A DNA stretch of 24,200 nucleotides. Source: JAZLDV01 sp045614925 (GTDB taxonomy: Bacteria > Bacillota_I > Bacilli_A > Erysipelotrichales > Coprobacillaceae). The notes below the pieces were generated by a model. The model was not told the DNA's origin. It did no database searches and worked only from the letters and a program-made list of their open reading frames with translations. Shown here piece after piece: positions 15,101 through 23,056 of the stretch; the stretch's first letter is position 1; each line of letters begins with the position of its first letter. The DNA lies in contig JAZLDV010000141.1 in assembly GCA_045614925.1 (NCBI GenBank), positions 1 through 24,200 on the forward strand. The letters are read 5' to 3'. Position numbers and translations under genes: made by a program.

Positions 15101-17951
15101 CAACCCTATGGAGTTGACTCATTTGACCTGTTTGAGTATTATAAAAGTCATATGTAAGTCCTAACTCTTCTTTTGCAGTTTTTTCCGCTTTCTTTCTTTC
15201 AATTTCTGCTTTTGTTTCTAAAAGGTCTACTTGTCGTCTTAAACTTTCTTCTTCTGCTTCTAAAATTGCTAAATCTTCACTATCGGTTATATTGACTTTT
15301 TTATCTTCAATATCTTTTATTGCTTGTTTTAATCTATCAATTTCATTCGTTAAAGATTCATATTCTTCTTGTGCTTCTTTAACTGCCTCAATGTTTTCTC
15401 TATGCGCTCTTGTCATAGCATCTTCGGCATCAGCAACTTCTATTGCAACAACAACAACTGCCGCAAGAGCAGTTATTAATAATAACAATGGATTGGTTGC
15501 CATAGCAACAGTAAGAGAGTGAATAGCAGTAACAAGTCCATATACACCTGCGGTTAAAAGTGCTATTTCTGAAGTAATTTTACCTATAGGAGTATTTGCT
15601 AATTTTAATAAAGCAATACCTAAATCTAAAACTTTCTTAACAACGCCTTGTAAACCACCATCACCAATAACAAGTTTTTGGAACTCAGAACGTAGAATCT
15701 GTGTTTTCTTTTCAATAGAGTCCATTACCTTTGCATTTTCTTTTTGAGCAGACCCCATTGAATTATAAGCCGTAACTGTGGCTTTAGCAACTTGATTCCA
15801 ATTTTCCATTAAAGCAACAAAGTTCTGTTGTTGCCTTGCTCCTGCACTTGTTAAAGCAATATATTTTTGTTCATTTTCACTTAACTTATCCCATTGTCCT
15901 GCTAAGTCACCAAGAATATCATAATGGCTTCTTAACTGACCATTTTCATCTTTAATCTCAATTCCTAATTTTGCATATATAGCAGTAAGTTTCTTACCTG
16001 TAGAAGATGTATCATCAAGAACCTGTGTAAGTCTTGATGAAACCATTACAAGACCTCTTGAAGCACTTGAAGCATTACGTGTAATTTCTGTAACACCCGT
16101 AAGCATACCAATCTGTTCTTCAAGAGAAACATTATTTATTGCCATAATTGCAGACATATTACCAAGGTTAGTAGCAAGGTCTGCTGACGAAACAGAGAAA
16201 TTATTTGCAACTTCGTTTACACTATCTATAATATGCTCTGCTTGGTCTGCTTCAATATTAAATGCTTTCATTTGTGCAATAATAAAACTTGCACTTTCTC
16301 CTGCACTTATTTCTTCATCTGCAATATTACGATATTTTTCTGCTATACTTGCTAACTTAGCACTATCTTCATCGGTGAATCCCGACTTTCTAAATTCGGT
16401 TGCGGCTTCTACCATAGCCTGCATCGTAGAGCCTGTAACCTCACCCATTTCAGCAAGTTTAGCAACATATCTTGTTAAACTTTCTCCTGCTAAATCTGAA
16501 ACTTTTCTAAATTCAATTAAAGCACTATCAAATTCTTTAACAGTAGTTATTGCTTCTGATATAGCCGTTTGTAATGCACGAATAGGCAAACTAGCAACAT
16601 AATATCTTACAAGTCTAGCCATAGCGTCACCAAGAGCAGAACCTAATGTTTTCTGCTCATTAGCCGCTTTACGTGTAGCATCACTTAAATCATTAGTGGC
16701 TTTACTTGCACTTTCTGCCGCACGACTAATCTCAATTTCATCTTGTGCTACTTTACGTCCATATTGGTCTGTAGTTCTCATTTGACGAACTAATTGACCT
16801 TGAACATTAGTAAATTCATAAATGGTTTGAATTGTTTTCTTACCTTCTGAATCTACTTTTCTAATGGTAGTAACTAAAGCATCATATTGTCTACCATCGT
16901 TCGCACCAAATTGACTAACTTTTCCTTTAGATGTATTTGTAGTAGTGCTAATTAATCCTTTATCAATTTGTTCCTGTAATTTTTTTCTTTCTAATCTTTC
17001 TTGTCTTAACTTTTCTTGTAATTTTCTACTTTCTTCTGCTTCCTGTTGTTTATTCTTTATTACTTCTGTATGAACTTTAGTATCACCTGTAACGTGATTA
17101 AGTTCTTTTGTTTCTTTTATTAAAGCACCTTGTGCATTTGTATATTCTTTTACAGTAGTGGTAAGAGTTTTCATACCATTATTCATTTGAACAATGGTTT
17201 TAACCCCATCTTTACTAACATAAGTAATGGTACTTGTCTTTTCGTTTTTAGGGGCTTGAACCTTACCCATAGCGGTTGCTAATTCATTTGTAAGTTTAGT
17301 AGCCTTTTTAGTATCATCACAAATCTTAGTCTGTGTAGCAGATAATTGTTTACCCTTTTTATCAGTAATTTCTAACTGCTGATTTAATTTACCACTTGCA
17401 TCTACCCACTCAGTTGTCTTTTTTATAACTTCTGTGGTTTTACCACTTGTATCTGTTATACTTTCAGTAACTTGGGTAATTTTTGCATCAAAGTTTCCTA
17501 CTTTACCTATTGATGTTTCAGTTTCAGTAGTTATACTTTGTATACCTTCTTTTAAAGTCTGAATAGAACTTGTAACAGGTTTCATAGAAGAATCAAGAAT
17601 TGTAACACGTTCTTGAATCTTACCTAAATTATTTTGAAAAGTTTCAGTTACTTTATTTAACTTTTCTATACTTGCAACATCACCATTTGCATCATATATG
17701 GTCTTAAATTCATCTTTAATTTTAGTAGATACTCTTTTCATAGAGTCATCTACTTTTTTAATTAGATTTTTGTTTATAGCATTATCTAATTTTTTAGATA
17801 TATCATCTAATTTTATATCTGTATCAAGAACAATTTTTCTTGCTCTATTTTCACCTTTATTATTAGTAAAAGATTCTATATCTTTTCTTGCTTGACTCAA
17901 ATCAACAAGACCCGTTAAGGTTATACCATAATTTGTACTTTTACTAGGCAT
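12162..17951 (-). CDS. Tail tape measure protein (TP901 type), 1929 aa
   Basis: The longest gene in the window. Residues 1-430 are helical and charged with many coiled-coil segments. Residues about 435-760 match the conserved TP901-type tape-measure region (SALGDAMARLVRYYVASLP, TVKEFDSALIEFRKVSDLAG, FRKSGFTDEDSAKLA, NASSASRGLVMVSSRL). Residues about 788-842 are hydrophobic (SEIALLTAGVYGLVTAI, NPLLLLITALAAVVVVAIEV), as usual for a membrane-inserted segment. A long Lys/Glu coiled coil lies near 1480-1740, followed by a Ser/Asn-rich linker and a globular end. Tape measure length sets tail length; at roughly 0.15 nm per residue this would give a tail near 290 nm. No lytic domain was seen. The start overlaps the RuvC-like stop codon (TAATG), so the two are translationally coupled. 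Confidence 0.95.
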   Translation of the reverse strand: MPSKSTNYGITLTGLVDLSQARKDIESFTNNKGENRARKIVLDTDIKLDDISKKLDNAINKNLIKKVDDSMKRVSTKIKDEFKTIYDANGDVASIEKLNKVTETFQNNLGKIQERVTILDSSMKPVTSSIQTLKEGIQSITTETETSIGKVGNFDAKITQVTESITDTSGKTTEVIKKTTEWVDASGKLNQQLEITDKKGKQLSATQTKICDDTKKATKLTNELATAMGKVQAPKNEKTSTITYVSKDGVKTIVQMNNGMKTLTTTVKEYTNAQGALIKETKELNHVTGDTKVHTEVIKNKQQEAEESRKLQEKLRQERLERKKLQEQIDKGLISTTTNTSKGKVSQFGANDGRQYDALVTTIRKVDSEGKKTIQTIYEFTNVQGQLVRQMRTTDQYGRKVAQDEIEISRAAESASKATNDLSDATRKAANEQKTLGSALGDAMARLVRYYVASLPIRALQTAISEAITTVKEFDSALIEFRKVSDLAGESLTRYVAKLAEMGEVTGSTMQAMVEAATEFRKSGFTDEDSAKLASIAEKYRNIADEEISAGESASFIIAQMKAFNIEADQAEHIIDSVNEVANNFSVSSADLATNLGNMSAIMAINNVSLEEQIGMLTGVTEITRNASSASRGLVMVSSRLTQVLDDTSSTGKKLTAIYAKLGIEIKDENGQLRSHYDILGDLAGQWDKLSENEQKYIALTSAGARQQQNFVALMENWNQVAKATVTAYNSMGSAQKENAKVMDSIEKKTQILRSEFQKLVIGDGGLQGVVKKVLDLGIALLKLANTPIGKITSEIALLTAGVYGLVTAIHSLTVAMATNPLLLLITALAAVVVVAIEVADAEDAMTRAHRENIEAVKEAQEEYESLTNEIDRLKQAIKDIEDKKVNITDSEDLAILEAEEESLRRQVDLLETKAEIERKKAEKTAKEELGLTYDFYNTQTGQMSQLHRVALSDDEETDAIHEQITLLKQLNAEQNNLNAETQEYRKRLALLDVGSEAYQNLDEKIQANEKDSADLQRQIEETESGFHDFLQETEQLGESLTSADDETQKLRKELFKGVGEGLKYFKENSLGVIKEELKEFSKGGNVDLTLRPRIDTEELKKAGYDAGEGVATVFTHTFTNEANDIAMNFTPIMVDPNTGEYLGVMKKDEFEKYCEDVVNGVREDDLNLKIGVDFKKEDTEDFIQEAENAAQKIHELHEEEDNLTESIEAYNSEADDTEEVTEDIEGAIDELAKSLGLTATEFENLNEQLDTEQLYDFLTILQESRQTIEDTSSTIDGLQDALEKASNALEEYNENGYLTLDTFQDLMSVKAEYLTALVNENGQLEINQTTLSDLVDTLKIAKIEELGAAAAAEINALRNQEAESASYGAEAAADAAGEAFKRAGDKASKAAAGIDVFTASMQRAGFDGKTRSNQEREILNRYKGIVEEISNWSVNVTRAGNASSKAGKKAAGAAKEAKDATKELNKELEETKKKYETVIKWISKQYDKEIDKIKKAEKEALKAEEAKIKAKEKEKDNALDAIEKEINALEKEKDARKKYWDDQIDALKKQNDAAKDALELQEKLDALEKARNTRVKIYKEGQGFVYDVDQTAVAEAQKELDEYLSQKAYEDELERLEALRDAEMDNYEQRLDALNDYKDKVQEVYEAEIEALNEHKEKLQEQYEAEIEIYENYKQQFEDMVNAYEEEQNRLLAQQLTHIDFENKNWMTRLDNLAAFVNEYNKLQKQLDTGNTSVSNSANLKSGGGLPSSSSNTKNSNKSSTAQYDSRGFKLNEGYTSNNGQVSKTNVAYVPTDVAKQLGGSSGRIYTHANGISSIKDDEIAVVGENPNKEIVIGSKINNGELMNLGKGTGVVNADSSKALAGMLNQVSQFGASGFGSGNGTLNNNINNDSLVINGVTVQGSNIKDPETFVNGLLNLKAEALQRAYKHR

Positions 17952-18496
17952 TACTTAACCCCCTTTCCAAACGATTTCAATTTAACCTTGTATTTATCCC
18001 TTGTACTTGCATAAAGGAGTATGCTATCTGAAATATCATCAGACCCACAAGGTTTATAATTTCCACCGCTTGTAAATTCTAAGGGTAGATTTATATTAAA
18101 CAATTCATTTGCTTTCTCAATAGATTTAATTTTCTTAGCATCACGTCTTTGGTCTTTTCCACTATTTATACCAATATCTTTACGCCAAGTTCCAACTCCA
18201 ATATATTGAATATTAGAATATTTTGTTTCTATAACAGATAATGCGCCTTGTAGATAATTAAGTTGTGATAATATCATAGCACCACCTGCACCACCCATAG
18301 GTACATCTTCTTGATATATCATAGTTGGATTATATTCTAATATTAATTGTTCTAATTGCGAGAGCAAATTATGGACTCTATCACGCCAATCTAAACCTTT
18401 TTTAGTAGGTTCGATTCTCCCGTATTTTACGAGGTTATCTTCCTCAAATACCGACCACCCTATACAAGTTGTGGACGCATCTAAAGATAAAATCAT
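17951..18496 (-). CDS. RuvC-like Holliday-junction resolvase / RNase H-fold nuclease
   Basis: This 181-aa protein has the RuvC-family layout: MILSLDASTTCIGWSVF with Asp6 on the first strand, MIYQEDVP with Glu63, GVGTWRKDIGI, and C-terminal GSDDISDSILLYAS with Asp153/154 and Asp157. These acidic residues match the two-metal catalytic set. Phage RuvC-like enzymes resolve branched DNA, often before packaging. It is unusual to find one inside the tail module, between the chaperone-type genes and the tape measure, with a one-base TAATG overlap that couples it to tape measure translation. The ribosome site CAGGAGG is strong. Activity could be structure-specific on DNA concatemers; this is inference from family. 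Confidence 0.85.
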   Translation of the reverse strand: MILSLDASTTCIGWSVFEEDNLVKYGRIEPTKKGLDWRDRVHNLLSQLEQLILEYNPTMIYQEDVPMGGAGGAMILSQLNYLQGALSVIETKYSNIQYIGVGTWRKDIGINSGKDQRRDAKKIKSIEKANELFNINLPLEFTSGGNYKPCGSDDISDSILLYASTRDKYKVKLKSFGKGVK

Positions 18497-18517
18497 AATT
18501 TCCTCCTGTAATTATTC

Positions 18518-18556
18518 TATGTACTAAAAAAGGGGATAATTTAATATCCCCTTTTT
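18518..18556 (-). terminator. Intrinsic terminator with trailing GTACATA, before the RuvC-like gene
   Basis: Arms 18527-18538 and 18545-18556 (AAAAAGGGGATA/TATCCCCTTTTT) form a 12-bp stem with a 6-nt loop; the 3' arm ends in a T-run on the minus strand. AGTACATAG follows (GTACATA at 18524-18518), then the ribosome site of the RuvC-like gene. It begins 6 bases past the upstream stop codon. Confidence 0.75.
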
Positions 18557-18561
18557 ATATA

Positions 18562-19182
18562 TTACGTTCTACTACTATCTAAACTAGCATATTGACTTGT
18601 ACTACTACTAAATGGTGTAGGACTAACAGATTTATTACTAGAAGACGTATGTAATGGGATTCTACCTGTCTTAGCATAACTTAAAGCATCTTCCCATTTT
18701 TCATCAAATATCTTTTCCCAATCTTTATCTAATAGTTCAAGAAATTCATCATAAAAATGTCCTCTATCTATTTCATCATTTGTAGGAAAATGATATGGAT
18801 TCTTTTCTCCTTTAGGTAATAAAGAACTATTATTCATAATTTCTAAATAACTATTCATTGGCAAATATTTAATAGGACTTCCGTGTTGAAATGGTTCATT
18901 AAAAGAATCATATATTTCTCTATTAAATCTTACTCCACCACCAATTTTATTTTTAGCATTTTTATAAATATAAGCCTCAATCGCATCATTATCTTTTAAC
19001 CAATGAGTTCTATTATACCATTTAGGTTTATAGGCATTATTATAAATATGTTCTATAGCAAGATTTCTTAATTCTCTTCTAAAATGGTTTAAAGTCCAAA
19101 TTAATGCTTGTTTGGTAGCCTTTTCTGCCGCATCTTCAAATTCTGCAAAACTTTGAAATACCCTACTTGGTAGACCTGCCAT
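18562..19182 (-). CDS. Tail-assembly-region protein (206 aa), unknown function
   Basis: Starts MAGLPSRVFQSFAEFEDAAEK. The N-terminal 60 residues are helical and basic (ALIWTLNHFRRELRNLAIEHIY); the middle is rich in Tyr, Trp and Asn (AYKPKWYNRTHWLKDNDAIEAYIYKN); the end is a Ser/Thr linker. I start at the ATG at 19182 with GGGTGG six bases upstream; an in-frame GTG at 19191 is too close to that site. The start lies inside the upstream chaperone-type gene (20-base overlap, other frame). Position before the tape measure suggests a second tail-assembly or tail-completion protein; the family was not recognised. Confidence 0.65.
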   Translation of the reverse strand: MAGLPSRVFQSFAEFEDAAEKATKQALIWTLNHFRRELRNLAIEHIYNNAYKPKWYNRTHWLKDNDAIEAYIYKNAKNKIGGGVRFNREIYDSFNEPFQHGSPIKYLPMNSYLEIMNNSSLLPKGEKNPYHFPTNDEIDRGHFYDEFLELLDKDWEKIFDEKWEDALSYAKTGRIPLHTSSSNKSVSPTPFSSSTSQYASLDSSRT

Positions 19183-19585
19183 TTTTACCACCCTTTACAG
19201 TAGTGTTTTTGTTATCTTTTTCTACAATTTCTTTTAATTGATTAACTGCCATATTTAAATCAAGATTTTTAGTAGCAGTTTCAATTTTATTACTAATATC
19301 ATTAATAAAATCTTTAAGAATCTTTTCAACCCCTGTTTCTTCTTTATACATTTTATCAATAACATCATAATTATTAATAATTGTGCTAAAATTAAGTTTT
19401 GAATCTGCTACTACTTTATCATAAATATCATTACAATCGTCAAAATCACCTATATCCTCACATACTAATTGAGCAACTAAAGCAACCTTAACAACTTCTC
19501 TTTCAATAGCACTTTCTTTTTCAAGCATTGTGCTAATTATATATCCAATTTCTGTACTTGTAAGATAATCTCTCACTATCTTCAT
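19163..19585 (-). CDS. Probable tail assembly chaperone
   Basis: A 140-aa acidic, helical protein beginning MKIVRDYLTSTEIGYIISTMLEKESAIERE, with ICDIGDFDDCNDIYD-like central acidic turns and KMYKEETGVEKILKDFI. Size, acidic helical character and placement two genes before the tape measure fit the tail assembly chaperones (gpG-like) that coat the tape measure. In many phages a second chaperone product arises by programmed frameshift. Here the following gene overlaps in the +1 (or -2) frame around AAAAAT, and no classic -1 slippery heptamer is visible in phase, so separate initiation is more likely. AAGGAG lies ten bases upstream. Confidence 0.65.
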   Translation of the reverse strand: MKIVRDYLTSTEIGYIISTMLEKESAIEREVVKVALVAQLVCEDIGDFDDCNDIYDKVVADSKLNFSTIINNYDVIDKMYKEETGVEKILKDFINDISNKIETATKNLDLNMAVNQLKEIVEKDNKNTTVKGGKNGRSTK

Positions 19586-19603
19586 AATATTTAATCTCCT
19601 TAA

Positions 19604-19649
19604 TATGTACCCAAAAGGTAAAATATATATTTCAATACTTTACCTTTTG
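19604..19649 (-). promoter_or_regulatory. Intercistronic hairpin with trailing GTACATA, before the chaperone gene
   Basis: Arms 19612-19622 and 19639-19649 (CAAAAGGTAAA/TTTACCTTTTG) form an 11-bp stem. The loop on the minus strand contains TATTGAAATATATAT, which is shared with the hairpin after the tape measure. GGTACATATTAAGGAG follows, joining the GTACATA element (19610-19604) to the ribosome site. T-rich arm; may terminate, process or stabilise. Confidence 0.55.
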
Positions 19650-19665
19650 TATTAACTTTATAATA

Positions 19666-22251
19666 TTATAAATCTCTCCATTGTACGGGATTCTTAAACT
19701 CAGTAGTAATAACTATTTGTGTTGCATCACTACCAATCCACGCACCTGCGCTATGTGCAGAAGTAAAGCGATATATGTCGCCATTATAATTGACATAATC
19801 ATTCTGAGCATAGGCTACTGTTGCATCAAAAGTAGGTGCTAAATCGGTTAAATCTGCCTTTCCATTAAGAGCAGAAGTACTAACATAAGTATTAGTATCT
19901 ATCGTACCATCGTTCTTTACAAGACCTGCCGTTGAAGATTTACTAATCTTATTCTTTAATTCAGCACCAATATCAACTTTTATAACATCTGCGCTAACCC
20001 ACGCACTTGCAGTATGGTCTGCGATAAATCTGTATATATCACCTTGATATGTTACATAATCACCAACAATATAATTTGCGGTATCATCAAATGCAGGAGC
20101 AAGGTCTGTTAAATCAGCCTTACCATTTAAATCACTTGAACTTGCAAAATCACTAGCCTTACTACCACTATCAGTTAAATTACCATTAGTATCAAGACCT
20201 GCAAAATTACCACTAACTGCACCACTAACCTTATCAGCCTTTTTATCATTTAATCCATAAAGTGTACTTTCTACATCAAGGTTAGAACCACTTAATGCAG
20301 GAATAGGCACTTTAAGATTAACATTATCAGCCGTTGTATTATGTGGATTAGAACCATCTTTTATCTGAGAATGGTCATAAGCAGTTTTACCTCTATCTCC
20401 ACGATAAGCGGTAGAACTTGTTTCACCAAGTTGTAATGCACCACCTAAAGCGGCAAAAGCACTTCCTGTCCATCTATATTGAATATTAGTATCAATAGAA
20501 ATATAAATCTTTCCATCTTCACCAACTATCTCAGTAGTATAAGTGCTTTCTTTATAGAATTTACCATCATTCTCATTATAATAACCTTCAATTACATCAT
20601 CTACATAACTAGGTAACTGTGAACTTGGAACTTTGCCCGAACTATTAAGTTCTGCAACACCACTATTAACACCCTTTTCTGTAGCAGAAATATAACCAAC
20701 TCTACTTGCCGTAAGATAACTTATATCAAGAGTAATATTATTATTACCATCAACATCAACACCATTACTACCCGTGTAAGTTTCTATATCATTCTTGGTA
20801 GCAAGTTTATTACTTGAACTAGCATCACTAGGAACTATATCTTTAGATATATTACTGTCTACTACTTGTCCGTCATTATCAAATACTGCAAAGTTATCCT
20901 GTTGTGCAGATAACATTTTTTGCATTTTAGTAAGAACAGAACCTTGTAATGCTTGTAAAGGAACTGTAATTACCTTATTTTGAACAGGATTTTCAGATGT
21001 GTCGGATAATGCACTATCTACCGCAATAGAACTACTTATAGTAACAAATTTATTAGGTAAAGAAAGATTATCCCAACGATATTGAATATTTGTATCTATT
21101 GAAATATATATTTTACCTGTTTGTCCTACTATTTCTGTTGTATAAGTAGAATCTTCATAAAACTTACCATCTGTAGTGTTATAATATCCGTTTATAACAT
21201 CATCTTCGCCACTTGAACTTTCATCTACTCTAATAAATATAAGTCCATTATATCTATAAAGCAAATTAGTATCAAGAGAAACGTAAAGAGTATTATCATC
21301 CCCTGTTATTGGATTAATAAATGTGCTTTCTTCATAGAATAAATGGTCAGTAGAATTGTAATAACCATCTACTACACCATCTCCACCTGTGCCACCGCTA
21401 CTAGGTTGGACATTCTTTTGAACCCAACTATAATTAGTTCCATCAAATCTACATTGATAGAAATAACCATTAGTATAGGTGGAATCAGTAGTACCGATAT
21501 ATTCTACTATTTTATTTAAATAATCTACACTAGCCGTAGGCATTGTAGAATATCTAAACTTATCTTCTTTTGTATCAAGTTTATCAAGTATAGAACCTCT
21601 TAATTGGTCAAGTGTAAGTTTTATTACCTTATTTTGCACAGGATTTTCACTTACATCACTTAACGCATTGTCTATATCTGATATAGATAATTTACTAGCG
21701 GATAATTGGTCAACTGAAAGTTTAATATCTGCAATATTTTCAATTACATTTTTACTTGTATCGGGTAAATCTGATAAACTACCTATTTGACCTTTTGTAT
21801 AAGAATCTTGAACAGATTTTTCTACCCATTTGTAAACTCCACCATCATTTATACACTCATAAAAATACCCATTTATATAACTTGATGTAGTAGTTCCAAT
21901 ATATTGTAATATTTGACCTTCATTACTAGCACTAGGAGTAGGTATTGTATCATACTGCGGTAATACTTTACCACAATCTATTGTAGTACCATTTGATAAA
22001 GTTAATTCTAAATGTCCATCGGGTTTAATTGTAGCCCCTGTTACACTAACTCCATCTAAACCATCTTCAATATCAAATGATTGTGTATGACTTGCGCCTA
22101 CATTATCTTCCCATTCAAGGGTTATTGTTGTTATTTTATTTGTTTTATGAATACTTTGTACTTGACAAGCCGCACCTTTAATTGCGCCCATACCAATTAC
22201 TGTATCATTTGTGTATTTTTTGGAGAGGATATACGCTATAATACCATCCAT
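19666..22251 (-). CDS. Large modular fibre protein (861 aa) with internal duplications
   Basis: An N-terminal attachment region (MDGIIAYILSKKYTNDTVIG) precedes a mosaic of repeated modules: YIGTT...NGYFY...W (about 117-147 and 251-281); GYYN...KFY...TEIVG...IYISIDTNIQYRW (about 296-341, 354-396, 555-599); ALSD(V/T)SENPVQNKVI (197-211, 415-429); and LNGKADLTDLAPxFD...DIYRF (708-770, 796-858). TAYRGDRGKTAYDHSQ near 615-630 is a common tail-fibre segment. It is likely a head or tail fibre that may bind host sugars through the carbohydrate-binding-like C-terminal repeats. Its position between the small fibre-type gene and the tail chaperone, far from the baseplate, fits a head-associated or tail-shaft fibre better than a tip fibre. 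The DNA repeats are imperfect, pointing to older duplication. Confidence 0.75.
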   Translation of the reverse strand: MDGIIAYILSKKYTNDTVIGMGAIKGAACQVQSIHKTNKITTITLEWEDNVGASHTQSFDIEDGLDGVSVTGATIKPDGHLELTLSNGTTIDCGKVLPQYDTIPTPSASNEGQILQYIGTTTSSYINGYFYECINDGGVYKWVEKSVQDSYTKGQIGSLSDLPDTSKNVIENIADIKLSVDQLSASKLSISDIDNALSDVSENPVQNKVIKLTLDQLRGSILDKLDTKEDKFRYSTMPTASVDYLNKIVEYIGTTDSTYTNGYFYQCRFDGTNYSWVQKNVQPSSGGTGGDGVVDGYYNSTDHLFYEESTFINPITGDDNTLYVSLDTNLLYRYNGLIFIRVDESSSGEDDVINGYYNTTDGKFYEDSTYTTEIVGQTGKIYISIDTNIQYRWDNLSLPNKFVTISSSIAVDSALSDTSENPVQNKVITVPLQALQGSVLTKMQKMLSAQQDNFAVFDNDGQVVDSNISKDIVPSDASSSNKLATKNDIETYTGSNGVDVDGNNNITLDISYLTASRVGYISATEKGVNSGVAELNSSGKVPSSQLPSYVDDVIEGYYNENDGKFYKESTYTTEIVGEDGKIYISIDTNIQYRWTGSAFAALGGALQLGETSSTAYRGDRGKTAYDHSQIKDGSNPHNTTADNVNLKVPIPALSGSNLDVESTLYGLNDKKADKVSGAVSGNFAGLDTNGNLTDSGSKASDFASSSDLNGKADLTDLAPAFDDTANYIVGDYVTYQGDIYRFIADHTASAWVSADVIKVDIGAELKNKISKSSTAGLVKNDGTIDTNTYVSTSALNGKADLTDLAPTFDATVAYAQNDYVNYNGDIYRFTSAHSAGAWIGSDATQIVITTEFKNPVQWRDL

Positions 22252-22271
22252 AACTTATATTCACCCCCTTA

Positions 22272-22460
22272 TTAAATTTCGTACCACGTATCATTATTTG
22301 CGTTATACATAAAACATTTTCCTGTATTCATCTCAATATATGTTGAGCCGTGAGGAACTTCATCACCATTAGCCTTAGTGGGTTTGGTATCTGTACTTAA
22401 TCCACGTATATCGGCACTTCTATCAACAGAAGAACCACCCGTCCTTATAATACTATCCAT
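22272..22460 (-). CDS. Small fibre-type protein (62 aa)
   Basis: Reads MDSIIRTGGSSVDRSADIR, then GLSTDTKPT and HGSTYIEMNTGKCFMYN with W near the end. The GLS(T/S)D(T/S)KPT...GS(T/V)(Y/F)IEM(N/D)TGK(x)(Y/F) pattern is common in short proteins next to phage head-fibre genes. It is probably a decoration or fibre-linked structural protein. AAGGGG lies eight bases upstream, and the gene ends 20 bases before the large fibre gene, so they are cotranscribed. Confidence 0.7.
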   Translation of the reverse strand: MDSIIRTGGSSVDRSADIRGLSTDTKPTKANGDEVPHGSTYIEMNTGKCFMYNANNDTWYEI

Positions 22461-22480
22461 AAGGTAATCCCCTTTCTATA

Positions 22481-22915
22481 TTATATTATATTTTTGATTA
22501 TTGTATAAATAATTCCAATTACACCAATAATTCCAAACCAATTATTTTTAACCCATAACATAATATCAAGTTTGGATTTGTTATCTATTTCTGTTATCTT
22601 TGTTTCAAACTTTTCAAGAGCATCCTTTGTATTATTATCTACAGAACTTATTCTCTTGTTAAGTTCTTCTATAGTCTTAGTTATTTCATCGTTTATCCTA
22701 TTACTATCTCTAACAGAACGTGAAACTTCCACCATTGTGTCTTTTAATACTTCTAAAGAGTCAGAAACTTTTTTATTACTTTCTAACGCTTGACTTATCA
22801 ATAAATCATATCTCCCTATATTCAGTTTGATTTCATTAATATCTTCTTTCATAGGATTTATCTCATCATACTCTAAATGGTCGATTTTCTTTTTTAAATC
22901 CTCAAACTCATTCAT
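22481..22915 (-). CDS. Coiled-coil protein with C-terminal membrane anchor, XhlA/holin-accessory-like
   Basis: A 144-aa protein. Residues 1-118 form nearly continuous coiled coil (MNEFEDLKKKIDHLEYDEI, TKTIEELNKRISSVDNN), and residues about 122-144 are a single hydrophobic helix (WFGIIGVIGIIYTII) after LWVKNNW. That layout matches XhlA/BhlA-type proteins, which assist holins in Gram-positive phages. It lies some 20 kb from the holin and endolysin, beside fibre genes, so a lysis role is uncertain; a membrane-tethering or assembly role is equally possible. AAGGAG sits nine bases before the ATG. Confidence 0.65.
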   Translation of the reverse strand: MNEFEDLKKKIDHLEYDEINPMKEDINEIKLNIGRYDLLISQALESNKKVSDSLEVLKDTMVEVSRSVRDSNRINDEITKTIEELNKRISSVDNNTKDALEKFETKITEIDNKSKLDIMLWVKNNWFGIIGVIGIIYTIIKNII

Positions 22916-22973
22916 ATGTAATATCTCCTTTAAATATTATAATATTTTATTTGGAGATATTATCTCCATAATC

Positions 22974-23056
22974 TATGTACTAACGCTATAGCGTTATAAT
23001 TTACGAATTTAATTATAGCGTTTTGTCAATATATTTTAATACTGACAAAACGCTAT
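22974..23056 (-). promoter_or_regulatory. Tandem hairpin/palindrome with shared arm sequence and GTACATA
   Basis: Arms 23015-23028 and 23043-23056 (ATAGCGTTTTGTCA and complement) make a perfect 14-bp stem that begins inside the MazF-like stop codon. The perfect 16-bp palindrome TAACGCTATAGCGTTA follows at 22981-22996. Both contain ATAGCGTT, so alternative pairings are possible. GTACATA (22980-22974) comes next. Read on the plus strand, the 14-bp stem precedes a T-run. It may be a terminator with an operator or switch. Confidence 0.55.

Noticed and set aside
23000..23034. Promoter beginning with TTGACA within the 14-bp stem
   Set aside because: TTGACA occurs on the minus strand, but no -10-like hexamer is found 16-18 bp downstream; the string is explained by the hairpin arm.
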